From: Vibrio proteolyticus NBRC 13287 | GTDB lineage: Bacteria; Pseudomonadota; Gammaproteobacteria; Enterobacterales; Vibrionaceae | Direction: 5' to 3' | DNA: 64,000 bases | NCBI RefSeq assembly: GCF_000467125.1 | Contig: NZ_BATJ01000022.1 | Coordinates: 1 to 64,000 of the forward strand | Shown here: in pieces, positions 8,382 through 17,386 of the stretch | Layout of the letters: the number at the start of each line of letters is the position of its first letter | How positions within the stretch are numbered: the first letter of the stretch is position 1 | The notes under the pieces: generated by a model | Databases searched by the model: none | Told to the model about the DNA's origin: nothing | What the model saw: the letters and a program-made list of their open reading frames with translations, nothing else | Translations under genes and position numbers: made by a program

Positions 8382-8519
8382 GACCTGATTTCCTTGGTCT
8401 TGATAGGAATAGAGGAAGGATTAATCACGCCGGAATGCTGTCATTTGGGTGGTAAAATGTCTAGAATTGAGCCAACGAGGTTTAGCCTGATTCGGCACAG
8501 TTCAACAATTCGAGTGTAT

Positions 8520-9038
8520 ATGTCTGTATTACAAGTATTAACATTCCCGGATGATCGCCTGCGTACTGTCGCGAAGCCAGTAGAGCAAGTGACTCCTGAG
8601 ATTCAAAAAATCGTCGATGACATGTTGGAAACCATGTACGACGAAGAAGGTATTGGTCTGGCGGCCACTCAGGTGGACATCCACCAGCGCATCGTCGTGA
8701 TCGATATTTCAGAGACCCGCGATCAGCCAATGGTGTTGATCAACCCAGAAATTATGGAAAAACGCGGCGAAGACGGCATTGAAGAAGGCTGTCTGTCTGT
8801 CCCTGGCGCACGTGCTCTGGTTCCCCGCGCGGCAGAAGTAACGGTCCGAGCCCTGAACCGCGAGGGCGAAGAGTACACCTTTGAGGCGGACGATCTGCTG
8901 GCCATTTGTGTTCAGCACGAACTCGACCACCTGATGGGCAAGCTGTTTGTCGACTACCTGTCACCGCTGAAACGCAAACGCATTCAGGACAAGTTGGCCA
9001 AAATTAAACGCTTTAACGACAAGCAACAAAACGCTTAA
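8520..9038 (+). CDS. def: Peptide deformylase Def
   Basis: Removes the formyl group from nascent N-terminal methionine. The start was placed at the ATG encoding MSVLQVLTFP, giving 172 residues; the upstream in-frame codons are not family sequence. All three metal motifs are present: GIGLAATQ (44-51), EGCLSVPG (89-96, ligand Cys91) and QHELDH (132-137, ligands His133 and His137, catalytic Glu134). It is followed by fmt after 22 bp; formylation and deformylation are encoded together. Confidence 0.97.
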   Translation: MSVLQVLTFPDDRLRTVAKPVEQVTPEIQKIVDDMLETMYDEEGIGLAATQVDIHQRIVVIDISETRDQPMVLINPEIMEKRGEDGIEEGCLSVPGARALVPRAAEVTVRALNREGEEYTFEADDLLAICVQHELDHLMGKLFVDYLSPLKRKRIQDKLAKIKRFNDKQQNA

Positions 9039-9060
9039 TCACACTGACAGGAGCCAGATC

Positions 9061-10023
9061 TTGAGCAAGCCATTACGAATTGTCTTCGCTGGTACTCCGG
9101 ACTTCGCCGCCCGTCACTTGGCGGCGTTGTTGTCTTCGGAGCACGACGTCATCGCAGTGTACACCAACCCGGATCGCCCAGCAGGCCGTGGTAAAAAGCT
9201 GGCGGCGCCACCGGTCAAACAGCTGGCACTGGAACACAACCTGCCCGTTTACCAACCGGAAAGCCTCAAGTCCGAACAGGCCCAGCAGGAGCTGGCGGCG
9301 CTGAACGCGGACATCATGGTGGTGGTCGCCTATGGCATGCTGCTGCCACAAGTGGTGCTCGATACCCCCAAACTGGGCTGCATCAACGTCCACGGCTCCA
9401 TTTTGCCCCGCTGGCGCGGCGCGGCGCCCATCCAGCGCTCGATCTGGGCCGGCGATGCCGAAACCGGCGTCACCATCATGCAGATGGACATCGGCCTGGA
9501 CACCGGCGACATGCTGTTGACCGCCACGTTGCCGATCGAAAGTCACGACACCAGTGCTTCCATGTATGACAAGCTGGCCGTGCTCGGCCCGCAAGCACTG
9601 ACGAACTGCCTGAGCGACATCGCAGCCGGTCGTGCGGTTGCCACCCAACAAGATGAAACGCTGGCCAACTACGCCAAAAAACTCAGCAAAGAAGAAGCGC
9701 GTATCAACTGGCATGACAGCGCTGAGCATATTGAACGCTGCGTGCGTGCTTTCAATCCTTGGCCGATGAGCCACTTTGAAGCCGAAGGCAACAGCATCAA
9801 AGTATGGCAAAGTCGCGTTGAGCCACAACACAGTGAGCAGCCAGCCGGGACGATTCTTCGCGCCGACAAACACGGCATTCAGGTTGCCACCGGCCAGGGC
9901 ACACTGGTGCTGGAGCAGTTGCAAATTCCGGGTAAAAAAGCCCTGCCAGTGCAGGACATTCTCAATGCCCGGGCCAACTGGTTTGAAGTCGGCACACGCC
10001 TGAGCTCGCCAGAGCAAAACTAA
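9061..10023 (+). CDS. fmt: Methionyl-tRNA formyltransferase Fmt
   Basis: Formylates initiator Met-tRNA with 10-formyl-tetrahydrofolate. A TTG start codon is used: the N-terminus SKPLRIVFAGTPDFAARHL aligns with the family and no ATG is in range, while a GGAG site lies 6-9 bases upstream. The 320 residues include the SILPRWRGAAPIQR catalytic motif with Asn/His (NVHGS) and the D-x-GD loop, followed by the C-terminal OB-fold tRNA-binding domain. Confidence 0.97.
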   Translation: MSKPLRIVFAGTPDFAARHLAALLSSEHDVIAVYTNPDRPAGRGKKLAAPPVKQLALEHNLPVYQPESLKSEQAQQELAALNADIMVVVAYGMLLPQVVLDTPKLGCINVHGSILPRWRGAAPIQRSIWAGDAETGVTIMQMDIGLDTGDMLLTATLPIESHDTSASMYDKLAVLGPQALTNCLSDIAAGRAVATQQDETLANYAKKLSKEEARINWHDSAEHIERCVRAFNPWPMSHFEAEGNSIKVWQSRVEPQHSEQPAGTILRADKHGIQVATGQGTLVLEQLQIPGKKALPVQDILNARANWFEVGTRLSSPEQN

Positions 10024-10047
10024 CTTTTTATTGATCAGAACTTTTTT

Positions 10048-10073
10048 GAGGGCAGAGATGCCCTCCTGTTTTT
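10048..10073 (+). terminator. Terminator-like hairpin between fmt and rsmB
   Basis: A 6-bp stem (GAGGGC/GCCCTC, 10048-10065) is followed after three bases by TTTTT. It lies 11 bp before the rsmB start, so it may attenuate readthrough from def-fmt rather than fully end it. Confidence 0.55.
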
Positions 10074-10084
10074 ATGGTGACCCT

Positions 10085-11362
10085 ATGAATGTTCGTGCTG
10101 CCGCTGCCAACGTCCTGTTTCAGGTAGTTGATAAAGGCCAGTCTCTGTCCACCGCCCTTCCCGCTGCCCAGCAGACCATCAAACCCCGTGACCACGCTTT
10201 ATTGCAAGAGATCTGTTACGGCGCATTGCGTTACCTGCCTCGATTGGAATCGATCGCGGGTGAGCTGATGGATAAGCCGCTCAAAGGCAAACAACGAGTG
10301 TTTCATCACCTGATCCTGGTTGGCATTTACCAACTGAGCTTTATGCGTATCCCGGCACACGCCGCTGTTGGTGAAACCGTCGAAGGGACCAAAGCACTCA
10401 AAGGCCCACGCCTGCGTGGCCTGATCAACGCGGTTTTGCGTAACTATCAGCGCAATCAAGAGCAGTTGGATGCGTTGGCGATCAGCCATGATGCGGGCAA
10501 ATACGGTCACCCGGGCTGGCTGCTTAAACTGTTGCAACACGCCTACCCGCAGCAATGGCAAAACATCGTCGACGCCAACAACAGCAAAGCTCCGATGTGG
10601 CTACGGGTCAACCGCCAGCATCACAACCGGGACGAATACCTGACATTGCTGGAGCAAGAACAGATCGAATACACCCTGCACCCACAAGCGCAGGATGCCA
10701 TCAAACTGGCCGCTCCGCGCGACGTGTTCACTCTGCCTGGTTTTGAACAGGGCTGGGTGTCGGTGCAAGATGCGGCGGCGCAGTTATCGGTGAACTATCT
10801 CACCCCAGAGAACGGCGAGCTGATCCTCGACTGCTGTGCAGCTCCGGGCGGCAAAACGGCCCATATTCTCGAACACAGCCAGGCTCAAGTGGTGGCGATT
10901 GACTGCGATGACACCCGTCTTAAACGGGTGCACGAGAACCTCAAACGCCTCAAGCTTGAAGCACAGGTTATTTGCGGCGACGCACGAAATCCGCAACAGT
11001 GGTGGCAAGGTGAACAGTTTGATCGCATTCTACTCGATGCGCCGTGTTCCGCGACGGGCGTCATTCGTCGTCACCCGGACATCAAATGGTTGCGCCGCGC
11101 TGACGATATCGAGGCACTGGCCGCACTGCAAAGTGAGATCCTGGATGCGATGTGGCAGCAGTTGAAACCCGGTGGTACGCTGGTTTACGCCACCTGTTCG
11201 ATCACTCCACAAGAGAACAGCCAACAGGTGAAAGCGTTTCTTGCCCGTACCGCAGACGCAACATTGCTGGGCTCAGATCCCGAACAGCCCGGACGTCAAA
11301 TCCTGCCTGGCGAAGAGGACATGGACGGATTTTATTACGCCGTCCTGACCAAGGCGGCGTAA
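10085..11362 (+). CDS. rsmB: 16S rRNA m5C967 methyltransferase RsmB
   Basis: SAM-dependent methylation of C967 in 16S rRNA. The start was set at the ATG encoding MNVRAAAANVL, giving 425 residues; the upstream in-frame extension runs through the fmt-rsmB hairpin. An N-terminal NusB-like domain (residues 1-140) precedes the Rossmann methyltransferase domain with CCAAPGGKTAH, DAPCSATG and the catalytic ATCS cysteine motif near residue 375. It sits between fmt and trkA as in E. coli. Confidence 0.97.
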   Translation: MNVRAAAANVLFQVVDKGQSLSTALPAAQQTIKPRDHALLQEICYGALRYLPRLESIAGELMDKPLKGKQRVFHHLILVGIYQLSFMRIPAHAAVGETVEGTKALKGPRLRGLINAVLRNYQRNQEQLDALAISHDAGKYGHPGWLLKLLQHAYPQQWQNIVDANNSKAPMWLRVNRQHHNRDEYLTLLEQEQIEYTLHPQAQDAIKLAAPRDVFTLPGFEQGWVSVQDAAAQLSVNYLTPENGELILDCCAAPGGKTAHILEHSQAQVVAIDCDDTRLKRVHENLKRLKLEAQVICGDARNPQQWWQGEQFDRILLDAPCSATGVIRRHPDIKWLRRADDIEALAALQSEILDAMWQQLKPGGTLVYATCSITPQENSQQVKAFLARTADATLLGSDPEQPGRQILPGEEDMDGFYYAVLTKAA

Positions 11363-11377
11363 CAACAGGACATATTC

Positions 11378-11397
11378 AGCGGCCCAATGTGGCCGCT
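11378..11397. repeat. Small inverted repeat between rsmB and trkA
   Basis: A perfect 7-bp stem (AGCGGCC/GGCCGCT) with a 6-nt loop in the 62-bp gap before trkA. There is no T-run on either side, so it is more likely a transcript-stability or processing element than a terminator. Confidence 0.4.
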
Positions 11398-11424
11398 ATT
11401 CAGTGGTAAACAAGAGAAAACCAT

Positions 11425-12801
11425 ATGAAAATCATCATTCTTGGTGCAGGTCAGGTCGGTGGTACTCTGGCGGAAAACCTGGTCGGTGAAAACAACGACA
11501 TCACCATCGTCGACCAAAACAGCGATCGCCTGCGCGAGTTGCAAGACAAATACGATTTACGGGTCGTGAACGGCCACGCCAGCCATCCGGATGTGTTGCG
11601 TGAAGCCGGCGCTCAGGATGCCGACATGCTGGTGGCCGTCACCAACACCGATGAGGCCAATATGGCCGCCTGTCAGGTGGCGTTTTCTCTGTTTAACACC
11701 CCTAACCGGGTCGCTCGCATCCGCTCCCCCGAATATCTGGCCGAAAAAGAGGCCTTGTTCCAGTCGGGGGCGGTACCGGTCGATCACCTGATTGCCCCTG
11801 AAGAGCTGGTGACCAGCTACATTGAACGACTGATCCAGTATCCGGGCGCGCTGCAGGTGGTCAGTTTTGCCGATCAGAAAGTCAGTCTGGTGGCGGTGAA
11901 AGCCTATTACGGTGGCCCGCTGGTGGGTAACGCCCTGTCTGCGCTGCGCGAACACATGCCACACATCGATACCCGGGTGGCGGCGATTTTTCGTCAGGGA
12001 CGGCCTATCCGTCCGCAAGGCACCACCATCATCGAAGCCGATGACGAAGTGTTCTTTGTTGCGGCCAGTAACCACATCCGTTCGGTCATGAGTGAGCTGC
12101 AACGGCTGGAAAAACCGTATCGCCGCATCATGATCGTCGGCGGTGGTAACATCGGTGCCAGTTTGTCGCGCCGCCTTGAACAGACGTACAGCATCAAACT
12201 GATCGAGCGTAATTATCAGCGCGCGGAGCAGTTGTCTGAAGAGCTGGAGAACACCATTGTTTTTTGTGGCGATGCGGCCGATCAAGAATTACTGACCGAA
12301 GAAAACATCGATCAGGTGGATGTCTTTATCGCCCTGACCAACGAAGACGAGACTAACATCATGTCGGCCATGCTGGCCAAGCGCATGGGCGCCAAGAAAG
12401 TAATGGTGCTTATCCAGCGTGGTGCTTATGTCGATCTGGTGCAAGGTGGCGTGATTGACGTCGCGATTTCTCCCCAACAGGCGACCATTTCCGCCCTACT
12501 GACTCATGTTCGCCGCGCCGACATCGTCAACGTTTCCTCGCTGCGCCGCGGCGCGGCCGAAGCGATCGAAGCCATTGCCCACGGCGATGAAACCACCTCC
12601 AAAGTGGTTGGCCGGGCCATCGGCGACATCAAACTCCCTCCCGGCACCACCATCGGAGCAATTGTACGGGGCGATGAAGTGTTGATCGCCCACGACCGGA
12701 CCGTGATTGAACAAGACGATCATGTGGTGATGTTCCTGGTCGACAAAAAATACGTTCCGGACGTGGAAGCCCTGTTCCAGCCAAGTCCCTTCTTCCTGTA
12801 G
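11425..12801 (+). CDS. trkA: Trk potassium uptake regulator TrkA
   Basis: Peripheral cytoplasmic NAD-binding subunit that gates TrkH. The 458 residues form two tandem RCK units: Rossmann turns GAGQVGGTLAE near residue 7 and GGGNIGASLSR near residue 238, each followed by a TrkA_C domain. The neighbouring trkH begins 9 bp after the stop, making a complete uptake system in one operon. Confidence 0.98.
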   Translation: MKIIILGAGQVGGTLAENLVGENNDITIVDQNSDRLRELQDKYDLRVVNGHASHPDVLREAGAQDADMLVAVTNTDEANMAACQVAFSLFNTPNRVARIRSPEYLAEKEALFQSGAVPVDHLIAPEELVTSYIERLIQYPGALQVVSFADQKVSLVAVKAYYGGPLVGNALSALREHMPHIDTRVAAIFRQGRPIRPQGTTIIEADDEVFFVAASNHIRSVMSELQRLEKPYRRIMIVGGGNIGASLSRRLEQTYSIKLIERNYQRAEQLSEELENTIVFCGDAADQELLTEENIDQVDVFIALTNEDETNIMSAMLAKRMGAKKVMVLIQRGAYVDLVQGGVIDVAISPQQATISALLTHVRRADIVNVSSLRRGAAEAIEAIAHGDETTSKVVGRAIGDIKLPPGTTIGAIVRGDEVLIAHDRTVIEQDDHVVMFLVDKKYVPDVEALFQPSPFFL

Positions 12802-12810
12802 GTCGGTGGC

Positions 12811-14256
12811 ATGGTCAACTTTCGTCCCGTTCTGTTTGTCATCGGGCTGGTGCTCTCGAAACTGGCCCTGTTTATGTATGTGCCGACACTGGTGGCATTT
12901 ATCACAGGCACCGACGGTTTTATCGACTTTGGTCAGGCGGTGATCATCACCCACCTGGCGGCGTTTATCTGTCTGTCGGTTGGGCGCACGGCTCAGTTTA
13001 AGCTCAGCGTGCGCGACATGTTTCTGATCACCAGTCTGGTGTGGACCATTGCCAGTGCCTTTGCGGCGCTGCCGTTCGTCTTTATCAACCACATCAGCTT
13101 TACCGACGCCTATTTTGAAACCATGTCCGGCATCACCACCACCGGTTCGACAGTACTCAGTGGTCTGGACAATATGGCGCCGAGCATTCTGCTGTGGCGC
13201 TCGATTCTGCAATGGCTTGGTGGGGTCGGCTTTATCGTTATGGCAGTGGCGATCCTGCCAATGCTGAACGTCGGGGGGATGCGACTGTTCCAGACCGAAT
13301 CGTCCGACTGGTCCGACAAAAGCAGTCCACGGGCCAAAACCGTGGCAAAAAATATCGTCGCGGTGTACCTGATCCTGACGCTGCTGTGCATGCTGGGGTA
13401 TCTGCTGACCGGCATGACCCCGTTTGAAGCGATCAATCACGCCTTTACTACGCTCTCAACCGGCGGGTATTCGACCTCCGATGGCTCGATGAACCACTTC
13501 TCCAAAGGCGCACACTGGATTGGCACTCTGTTTATGTTCCTGGGAGGATTGCCGTTTCTGCTGTTTGTTGCTGCGCTGCGCAAACGCAAACCTCAGCTGT
13601 TGTTCAACGATGCCCAGGTGCGCGGTTTTGCCTATCTGTTTCTTACCGCCAGCCTGATCGTCGCCGCCTGGCTGTGTCTGCGCGATGGTTATACCGTGCT
13701 GGATGCGCTGCGCGTCGCCATGTTTAATATCGTATCGGTGCTGACCACCACAGGCTATGGCCTGGGCGACTTTACCGCCTGGGGCGCATTGCCGACCACC
13801 ATGTTTGCGTTTCTGATGATGGTCGGCGCCTGCTCCGGCTCGACGTCCGGCGGGATCAAAATCTTCCGCTTTCAGATCGCCACCAGCATGCTGCACAAAC
13901 AGATGATGAAACTGATCCACCCATCGGGCGTATTTGTACAGCGTTACAATCAGCGCCCGGTGAATGAAGATATTATCCGTTCAGTGGTGGCGTTCGGTCT
14001 GACGTATTTTATGACCATCATTGTGATTGCCGGCGGATTGAGTGCCATGGGCTTGGATCCGATCACCAGTATTTCCGGCTCGATCACTGCGGTGGCCAAT
14101 GTCGGCCCGGGTATGGGGCCAGTGATTGGCCCGACTGGCAACTTTGCCCCGCTGCCGGATGCGGCGAAATGGCTACTCAGCCTCGGCATGTTAATGGGAC
14201 GACTGGAGATTCTCACCTTGCTGGTGCTGTTTTTCCCGGCCTTCTGGAAACGTTAA
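12811..14256 (+). CDS. trkH: Trk potassium channel subunit TrkH
   Basis: Inner-membrane potassium-translocating subunit with four repeated M1-P-M2 units. The 481-residue length matches Vibrio TrkH proteins. Pore-loop signatures are visible, e.g. GITTTGSTVL (first), TLSTGGYST (second), TTGYGLGDF (third) and VANVGPGMG (fourth). It acts with TrkA, encoded directly upstream, for low-affinity constitutive potassium uptake. Confidence 0.98.
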   Translation: MVNFRPVLFVIGLVLSKLALFMYVPTLVAFITGTDGFIDFGQAVIITHLAAFICLSVGRTAQFKLSVRDMFLITSLVWTIASAFAALPFVFINHISFTDAYFETMSGITTTGSTVLSGLDNMAPSILLWRSILQWLGGVGFIVMAVAILPMLNVGGMRLFQTESSDWSDKSSPRAKTVAKNIVAVYLILTLLCMLGYLLTGMTPFEAINHAFTTLSTGGYSTSDGSMNHFSKGAHWIGTLFMFLGGLPFLLFVAALRKRKPQLLFNDAQVRGFAYLFLTASLIVAAWLCLRDGYTVLDALRVAMFNIVSVLTTTGYGLGDFTAWGALPTTMFAFLMMVGACSGSTSGGIKIFRFQIATSMLHKQMMKLIHPSGVFVQRYNQRPVNEDIIRSVVAFGLTYFMTIIVIAGGLSAMGLDPITSISGSITAVANVGPGMGPVIGPTGNFAPLPDAAKWLLSLGMLMGRLEILTLLVLFFPAFWKR

Positions 14257-14267
14257 GGAACCCAATC

Positions 14268-14882
14268 ATGAAACACTGGATTGCTCTGACTGGCCTGATC
14301 GCCAGCACTTCAACCCTGGCGGCTCAGGTCGTCACACTCGAGGATGGCCGTCAGGTCCGACTCAACGATGATTTTACCTGGCAGTATATGGTCAAGGACA
14401 CGGCGCCAACCGACGCCACACCAGTGGTCGCTGCCGTGATCGCCACCTCGGCCAGTGTCGCTGAGGCAACCCCAGCCGCCAACCTGGTGACGGCCAAAGC
14501 CATTCCGCTTGCCGACCGTCACGTCGGGACGCTGGTAACCCCTGGCGCAGACAAGCCGACACTGCAGTTGTCCGATTCCGGCGTGAGTGTGCTGCTGGGC
14601 GCCGCCCAGTATCAAGACGGGCAGCTGGTGATTCCGACGTCCATCACCAACCAGCAAATCTCGCAGTCGGTGATTTTAATCAATCTCGAGCTGGTGATCG
14701 CCGATGCCAACGGGCAGGTATTGACGACCGAGACCCTGCCGGTGTGGCAGTCAATCAAACGCATGGCAGACACCTACCTGCGTCCGAGACAATCGGCTGA
14801 CGGTCGCCTCATCAAGCTCAAGGTGCCTCAGGCTGAGCAGTATCAAATCAGTGCGAAAATCGTGGAAGTGACGACCCGTTAA
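14268..14882 (+). CDS. Exported DUF3157 protein
   Basis: A 204-residue protein with a signal peptide (residues 1-17, ending TLAAQ) starting at the ATG that follows trkH by 11 bp with an AAGGA ribosome site. The sequence right after the cleavage site (VVTLEDGRQVRLNDDFTWQY) is the recognisable DUF3157 hallmark. The function is unknown; the C-terminal half looks like a small beta-rich domain. It is probably co-transcribed with trkAH and is convergent with the next gene. Confidence 0.85.
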   Translation: MKHWIALTGLIASTSTLAAQVVTLEDGRQVRLNDDFTWQYMVKDTAPTDATPVVAAVIATSASVAEATPAANLVTAKAIPLADRHVGTLVTPGADKPTLQLSDSGVSVLLGAAQYQDGQLVIPTSITNQQISQSVILINLELVIADANGQVLTTETLPVWQSIKRMADTYLRPRQSADGRLIKLKVPQAEQYQISAKIVEVTTR

Positions 14883-15529
14883 ATCGGGACAACGTAGAAA
14901 TAAATGGCCAAAAAGTGACAGGCGCAGCCCGCCAGCACAAACCCATGCCAGATGGCGTGGTTAAACGGGATGCGCTTGGCCACATAAAAAACCACCCCCA
15001 GCGAATAGATGATCCCGCCAGCGGCCAGCAAAGTCAGGCCACCCACATCCAGATTAAGCGCCAGTTGATAAATCACCACCAGGGATAACCACCCCATCAG
15101 CAGATAGGTAATCAGGGACAAACGTTTAAAGCGATAGACAAACGCCAGCTTCATCACGATCCCTACCAGAGCGATACTCCAGATCACGATCATCAGCCCA
15201 ATCGCCAGCGGCGTGCGCAGACTGACTAACAGGAACGGGGTATAACTGCCGGCGATCAGCAGATAAATGGCACAGTGATCGAAGGTTTTCAGCGCCCGCT
15301 TGGCGCTTTGGTGCGGGATTGCATGATACAGAGTCGACGCCAGAAACAGCACGATCATGCTGCCGCCGTAAATGCTCATGCTGGTGATGGTCAGCGCGTC
15401 GGCGTCCATCTCCAGCGATTTAAGCAGCAGCAACACCAGACCGACGATGCCGAGAACCATGCCGATCCCGTGAGTGACGGCATTGGCAATCTCTTCTCGT
15501 AGGCTGTACGCCGTGTGGTTGGATGACAT
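14879..15529 (-). CDS. Hemolysin III family membrane protein (YqfA/TrhA)
   Basis: A 216-residue seven-helix membrane protein of the HlyIII/PAQR family, starting at the ATG for MSSNHTAYSLREEIANAVTHG. The conserved N-terminal ExxNxxTHG-type motif, the S-x3-H segment (STLYHAIPHQ), DHCAIYLLIAGSYTP and the C-terminal HAIWHGFVLAGCACHFLAI metal-binding His cluster are present. The haemolysin name is historical; the role is likely membrane homeostasis. The last 4 bp overlap the convergent DUF3157 gene. Confidence 0.92.
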   Translation of the reverse strand: MSSNHTAYSLREEIANAVTHGIGMVLGIVGLVLLLLKSLEMDADALTITSMSIYGGSMIVLFLASTLYHAIPHQSAKRALKTFDHCAIYLLIAGSYTPFLLVSLRTPLAIGLMIVIWSIALVGIVMKLAFVYRFKRLSLITYLLMGWLSLVVIYQLALNLDVGGLTLLAAGGIIYSLGVVFYVAKRIPFNHAIWHGFVLAGCACHFLAIYFYVVPI

Positions 15530-15617
15530 TTTAAGCCTTACTCTGGAGTCTAAAAAACATGCTCCAGAGTATGGCACATTAAGCGAACACCTGTAAGCTT
15601 AAAGTTTGAAATTACGG

Positions 15618-16406
15618 TTACGACGTCTGATCAAGAAACGCCAGAACCTGCTTACCCGCTTGATCGGGCTCGGTGCCAGCGGCAATACTCAACTGGCGTT
15701 TGAGCTGATTCGAGCCCAGCAAGGATGCCATCAGACCCCGTCCGCCGCTGCGGTTACGATCGATTTCAAACCACAGCTTCAGCTCGTCCTCCTCGCGATA
15801 AGCCACAATCTCCAATTCCCGCCAGCGGCCATGATACGGCCCGGTGGTCGGCACAAACTCAAACTCCTGCACAAACGGCAGCGCAAAACCTTTGGCGGCC
15901 TCACACTCCACCTGACGAATCCGCAGCCCTTGCGCTTCCAGCTCAGTAAAAATACCGTCGATCAGTGGATCCGGGCGCACGGTTAACATGTCTTTGTCAC
16001 TCGGGTCGACCGCCATCGCAATATCGAGCCCGGTTTCCAGCCACACTTTGGCATCTCCGATGGTGACGGGTGTGTTCCACGGTACATCCAGCTCGACCTC
16101 AAAATCACGTGTCTCACCCGGATGAATGGTAAACGCGTACGGCAGGCTCCAGTGCGCCAATTGGTGCGTGCGTTTGACCCGCTGCATCTGACCGCCGCCG
16201 TTTTCCCGGTTGAGCGGCTCCTCGTCGATGTAACGGCAGCACAATTTGAGCTCAATGTTGTCGATCTCCTGTTGTGACGCACCACCATACACATGAATGG
16301 TGATGTTGACCGTCTGCCCCGGATACAACACTTCCTGGCGCAGCACCGAGTCGACTTTCGCTGAGCCGATACCAAAACTGGCGAGGGTTTTCTTGAAAAA
16401 CGACAT
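15618..16406 (-). CDS. Spo0M-like sporulation-control protein
   Basis: A 262-residue arrestin-like Spo0M homologue. The start was placed at MSFFKKTLASFGIG, which has an AGGAGG site 5 bases upstream; upstream codons are not conserved sequence. The beta-rich N-terminal half contains VLRQEVLYPGQTVNITIHVYGG, typical of Spo0M. Vibrios do not sporulate; the role of this family outside Bacilli is unknown. It is a single-gene unit separated from the convergent-to-divergent neighbours by short gaps. Confidence 0.9.
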   Translation of the reverse strand: MSFFKKTLASFGIGSAKVDSVLRQEVLYPGQTVNITIHVYGGASQQEIDNIELKLCCRYIDEEPLNRENGGGQMQRVKRTHQLAHWSLPYAFTIHPGETRDFEVELDVPWNTPVTIGDAKVWLETGLDIAMAVDPSDKDMLTVRPDPLIDGIFTELEAQGLRIRQVECEAAKGFALPFVQEFEFVPTTGPYHGRWRELEIVAYREEDELKLWFEIDRNRSGGRGLMASLLGSNQLKRQLSIAAGTEPDQAGKQVLAFLDQTS

Positions 16407-16500
16407 ACACACCTCCTTGAATAAGGCCCATAGTAATCTGTCTTTTCCCTGAAACTCAAATCCGAAAGTGACAGGCTCCCGGATGAGATCACCAACATAC

Positions 16501-16519
16501 ACCCGGACGTCGCCCGGGT
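16501..16519. repeat. GC-rich inverted repeat upstream of the Spo0M gene
   Basis: ACCCGG and CCGGGT form a 6-bp dyad with a 7-nt spacer, in the gap between the Spo0M-like gene and the small ORFs. It could be an operator for either side; no further support is visible. Confidence 0.35.
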
Positions 16520-16584
16520 ATATACACCAAATGGATTGATTAAATGTCGATCAATTCAACGGAAGCTGCTAATCTATTCGCGAT

Positions 16585-16719
16585 ATGCATGCATATCATT
16601 ATTCCTGGCTGATTAATTGGATCGGCGAACGCCAGAAAGAGCCAAACTTCAACGTGTTTGAAGCCCAACTCATGGTCAGCCAGGCCATTCATTTGGCAAT
16701 GGATATGCCTGACAGTTAG
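16585..16719 (+). CDS. Candidate 44-residue small protein
   Basis: A short frame encoding 44 residues with mixed composition (aromatic-rich start MHAYHYSWLINWIGE, acidic end). It is not recognised. Support is indirect: it ends with its stop codon overlapping the ribosome-site region of the next small frame, codon choice looks like the neighbours, and the pair is followed by a good terminator. A clear Shine-Dalgarno at its own start is lacking. It could be a leader peptide for the downstream frame. Confidence 0.4.
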   Translation: MHAYHYSWLINWIGERQKEPNFNVFEAQLMVSQAIHLAMDMPDS

Positions 16720-16727
16720 GTAAGTTA

Positions 16728-16895
16728 ATGCGCCCAACAACCGTCAGGTTCTCGCAAACAAACCGCAGTGCAATGCGTCGTCGTAGTGGTTTCGCGGCTG
16801 CTCCGACTAGCAAAAAAACAGCGCCTGCGATGACTTTAGTTGAGCAGACTGCGCTTGCAGCCCCTGCGCCAAATAAAGTCGTTAAAGCGGCATAA
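16728..16895 (+). CDS. Candidate 55-residue basic small protein
   Basis: A 55-residue frame, Arg/Lys-rich in the first third (a run of arginines at residues 17-19) and Ala/Pro-rich after that. TAGGT lies 6-10 bases upstream of the ATG and contains the previous frame's stop. An intrinsic terminator begins 4 bases after the stop. I do not recognise a family. The position-specific support (ribosome site, terminator) makes it a better candidate than the 44-codon frame. Confidence 0.5.
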   Translation: MRPTTVRFSQTNRSAMRRRSGFAAAPTSKKTAPAMTLVEQTALAAPAPNKVVKAA

Positions 16896-16897
16896 GT

Positions 16898-16927
16898 CAA
16901 AAGCGCAGCTTCCACTGCGCTTTTTTA
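16898..16927 (+). terminator. Terminator after the small ORF pair
   Basis: AAGCGCAG and CTGCGCTT pair as a perfect 8-bp stem around a short loop, followed by TTTTTT at about 16921-16926. It marks the end of a transcription unit for which the two small frames are the only candidates. Confidence 0.85.
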
Positions 16928-17019
16928 TTGCCCGTCCGTCTCGCTCCTCCCCATAGTTGGTGTTCCTCGCCGGATCTGATACCTTACGACAAAGACCTAT
17001 AAATTGTGTGGAGAACGTT

Positions 17020-17286
17020 ATGCAATGCCATCGTATCGAAGAACTGGTTGAGCTGTTGCAACCCGAATGGCTCAAGGATCAGGAACTCAATTTGATGCAA
17101 TTCATCGCCAAACTGGCCGCTGAAGCCGGTTATCAGGGCCCGCTTGAGGCACTGACCGATGACGTGCTCATCTATCACCTGAAAATGCGCAACAGCGGCA
17201 AAAACGAGATGATTCCAGGGCTGAAAAAAGACCAGGAAGACGATTTCAAAACCGCGATTTTGCGCGCTCGCGGGATCATCGATTGA
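17020..17286 (+). CDS. yihD: YihD family protein (DUF1040)
   Basis: An 88-residue soluble protein matching YihD: MQCHRIEELVELLQPEW at the start, LTDDVLIYHLKMR in the middle and the PGLKKDQEDDFKTAILRARG end. The start was placed at the ATG with TGGAGA 6 bases upstream rather than at the upstream in-frame ATG. The function is unknown. The yihD-srkA-dsbA neighbourhood is shared with E. coli, here interrupted by ccoG. Confidence 0.92.
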   Translation: MQCHRIEELVELLQPEWLKDQELNLMQFIAKLAAEAGYQGPLEALTDDVLIYHLKMRNSGKNEMIPGLKKDQEDDFKTAILRARGIID

Positions 17287-17308
17287 CCACGAAAACTGAT
17301 TGACTGAC

Positions 17309-17333
17309 AAGGCGACCTCGGGTCGCCTTGTTG
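17309..17333 (+). terminator. Probable terminator after yihD
   Basis: AAGGCGACC/GGTCGCCTT forms a 9-bp stem with a 3-nt loop; the 3' side has only TTGTTG rather than a solid T-run, so termination may be partial. Confidence 0.6.
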
Positions 17334-17386
17334 CCATCTGATCGGAGATTTATTGCCAAAACTGTAGCGATCTTTGTTGTTAAAGG

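Noticed and set aside
9073..10017. 314-codon minus-strand frame opposite fmt
   Set aside because: Shadow of fmt; low-complexity His/Gln/Val composition and no family resemblance.
12496..13440. 314-codon minus-strand frame opposite trkA/trkH
   Set aside because: Crosses two real genes on the other strand and has the His/Asp/Gln-rich look of antisense translation.
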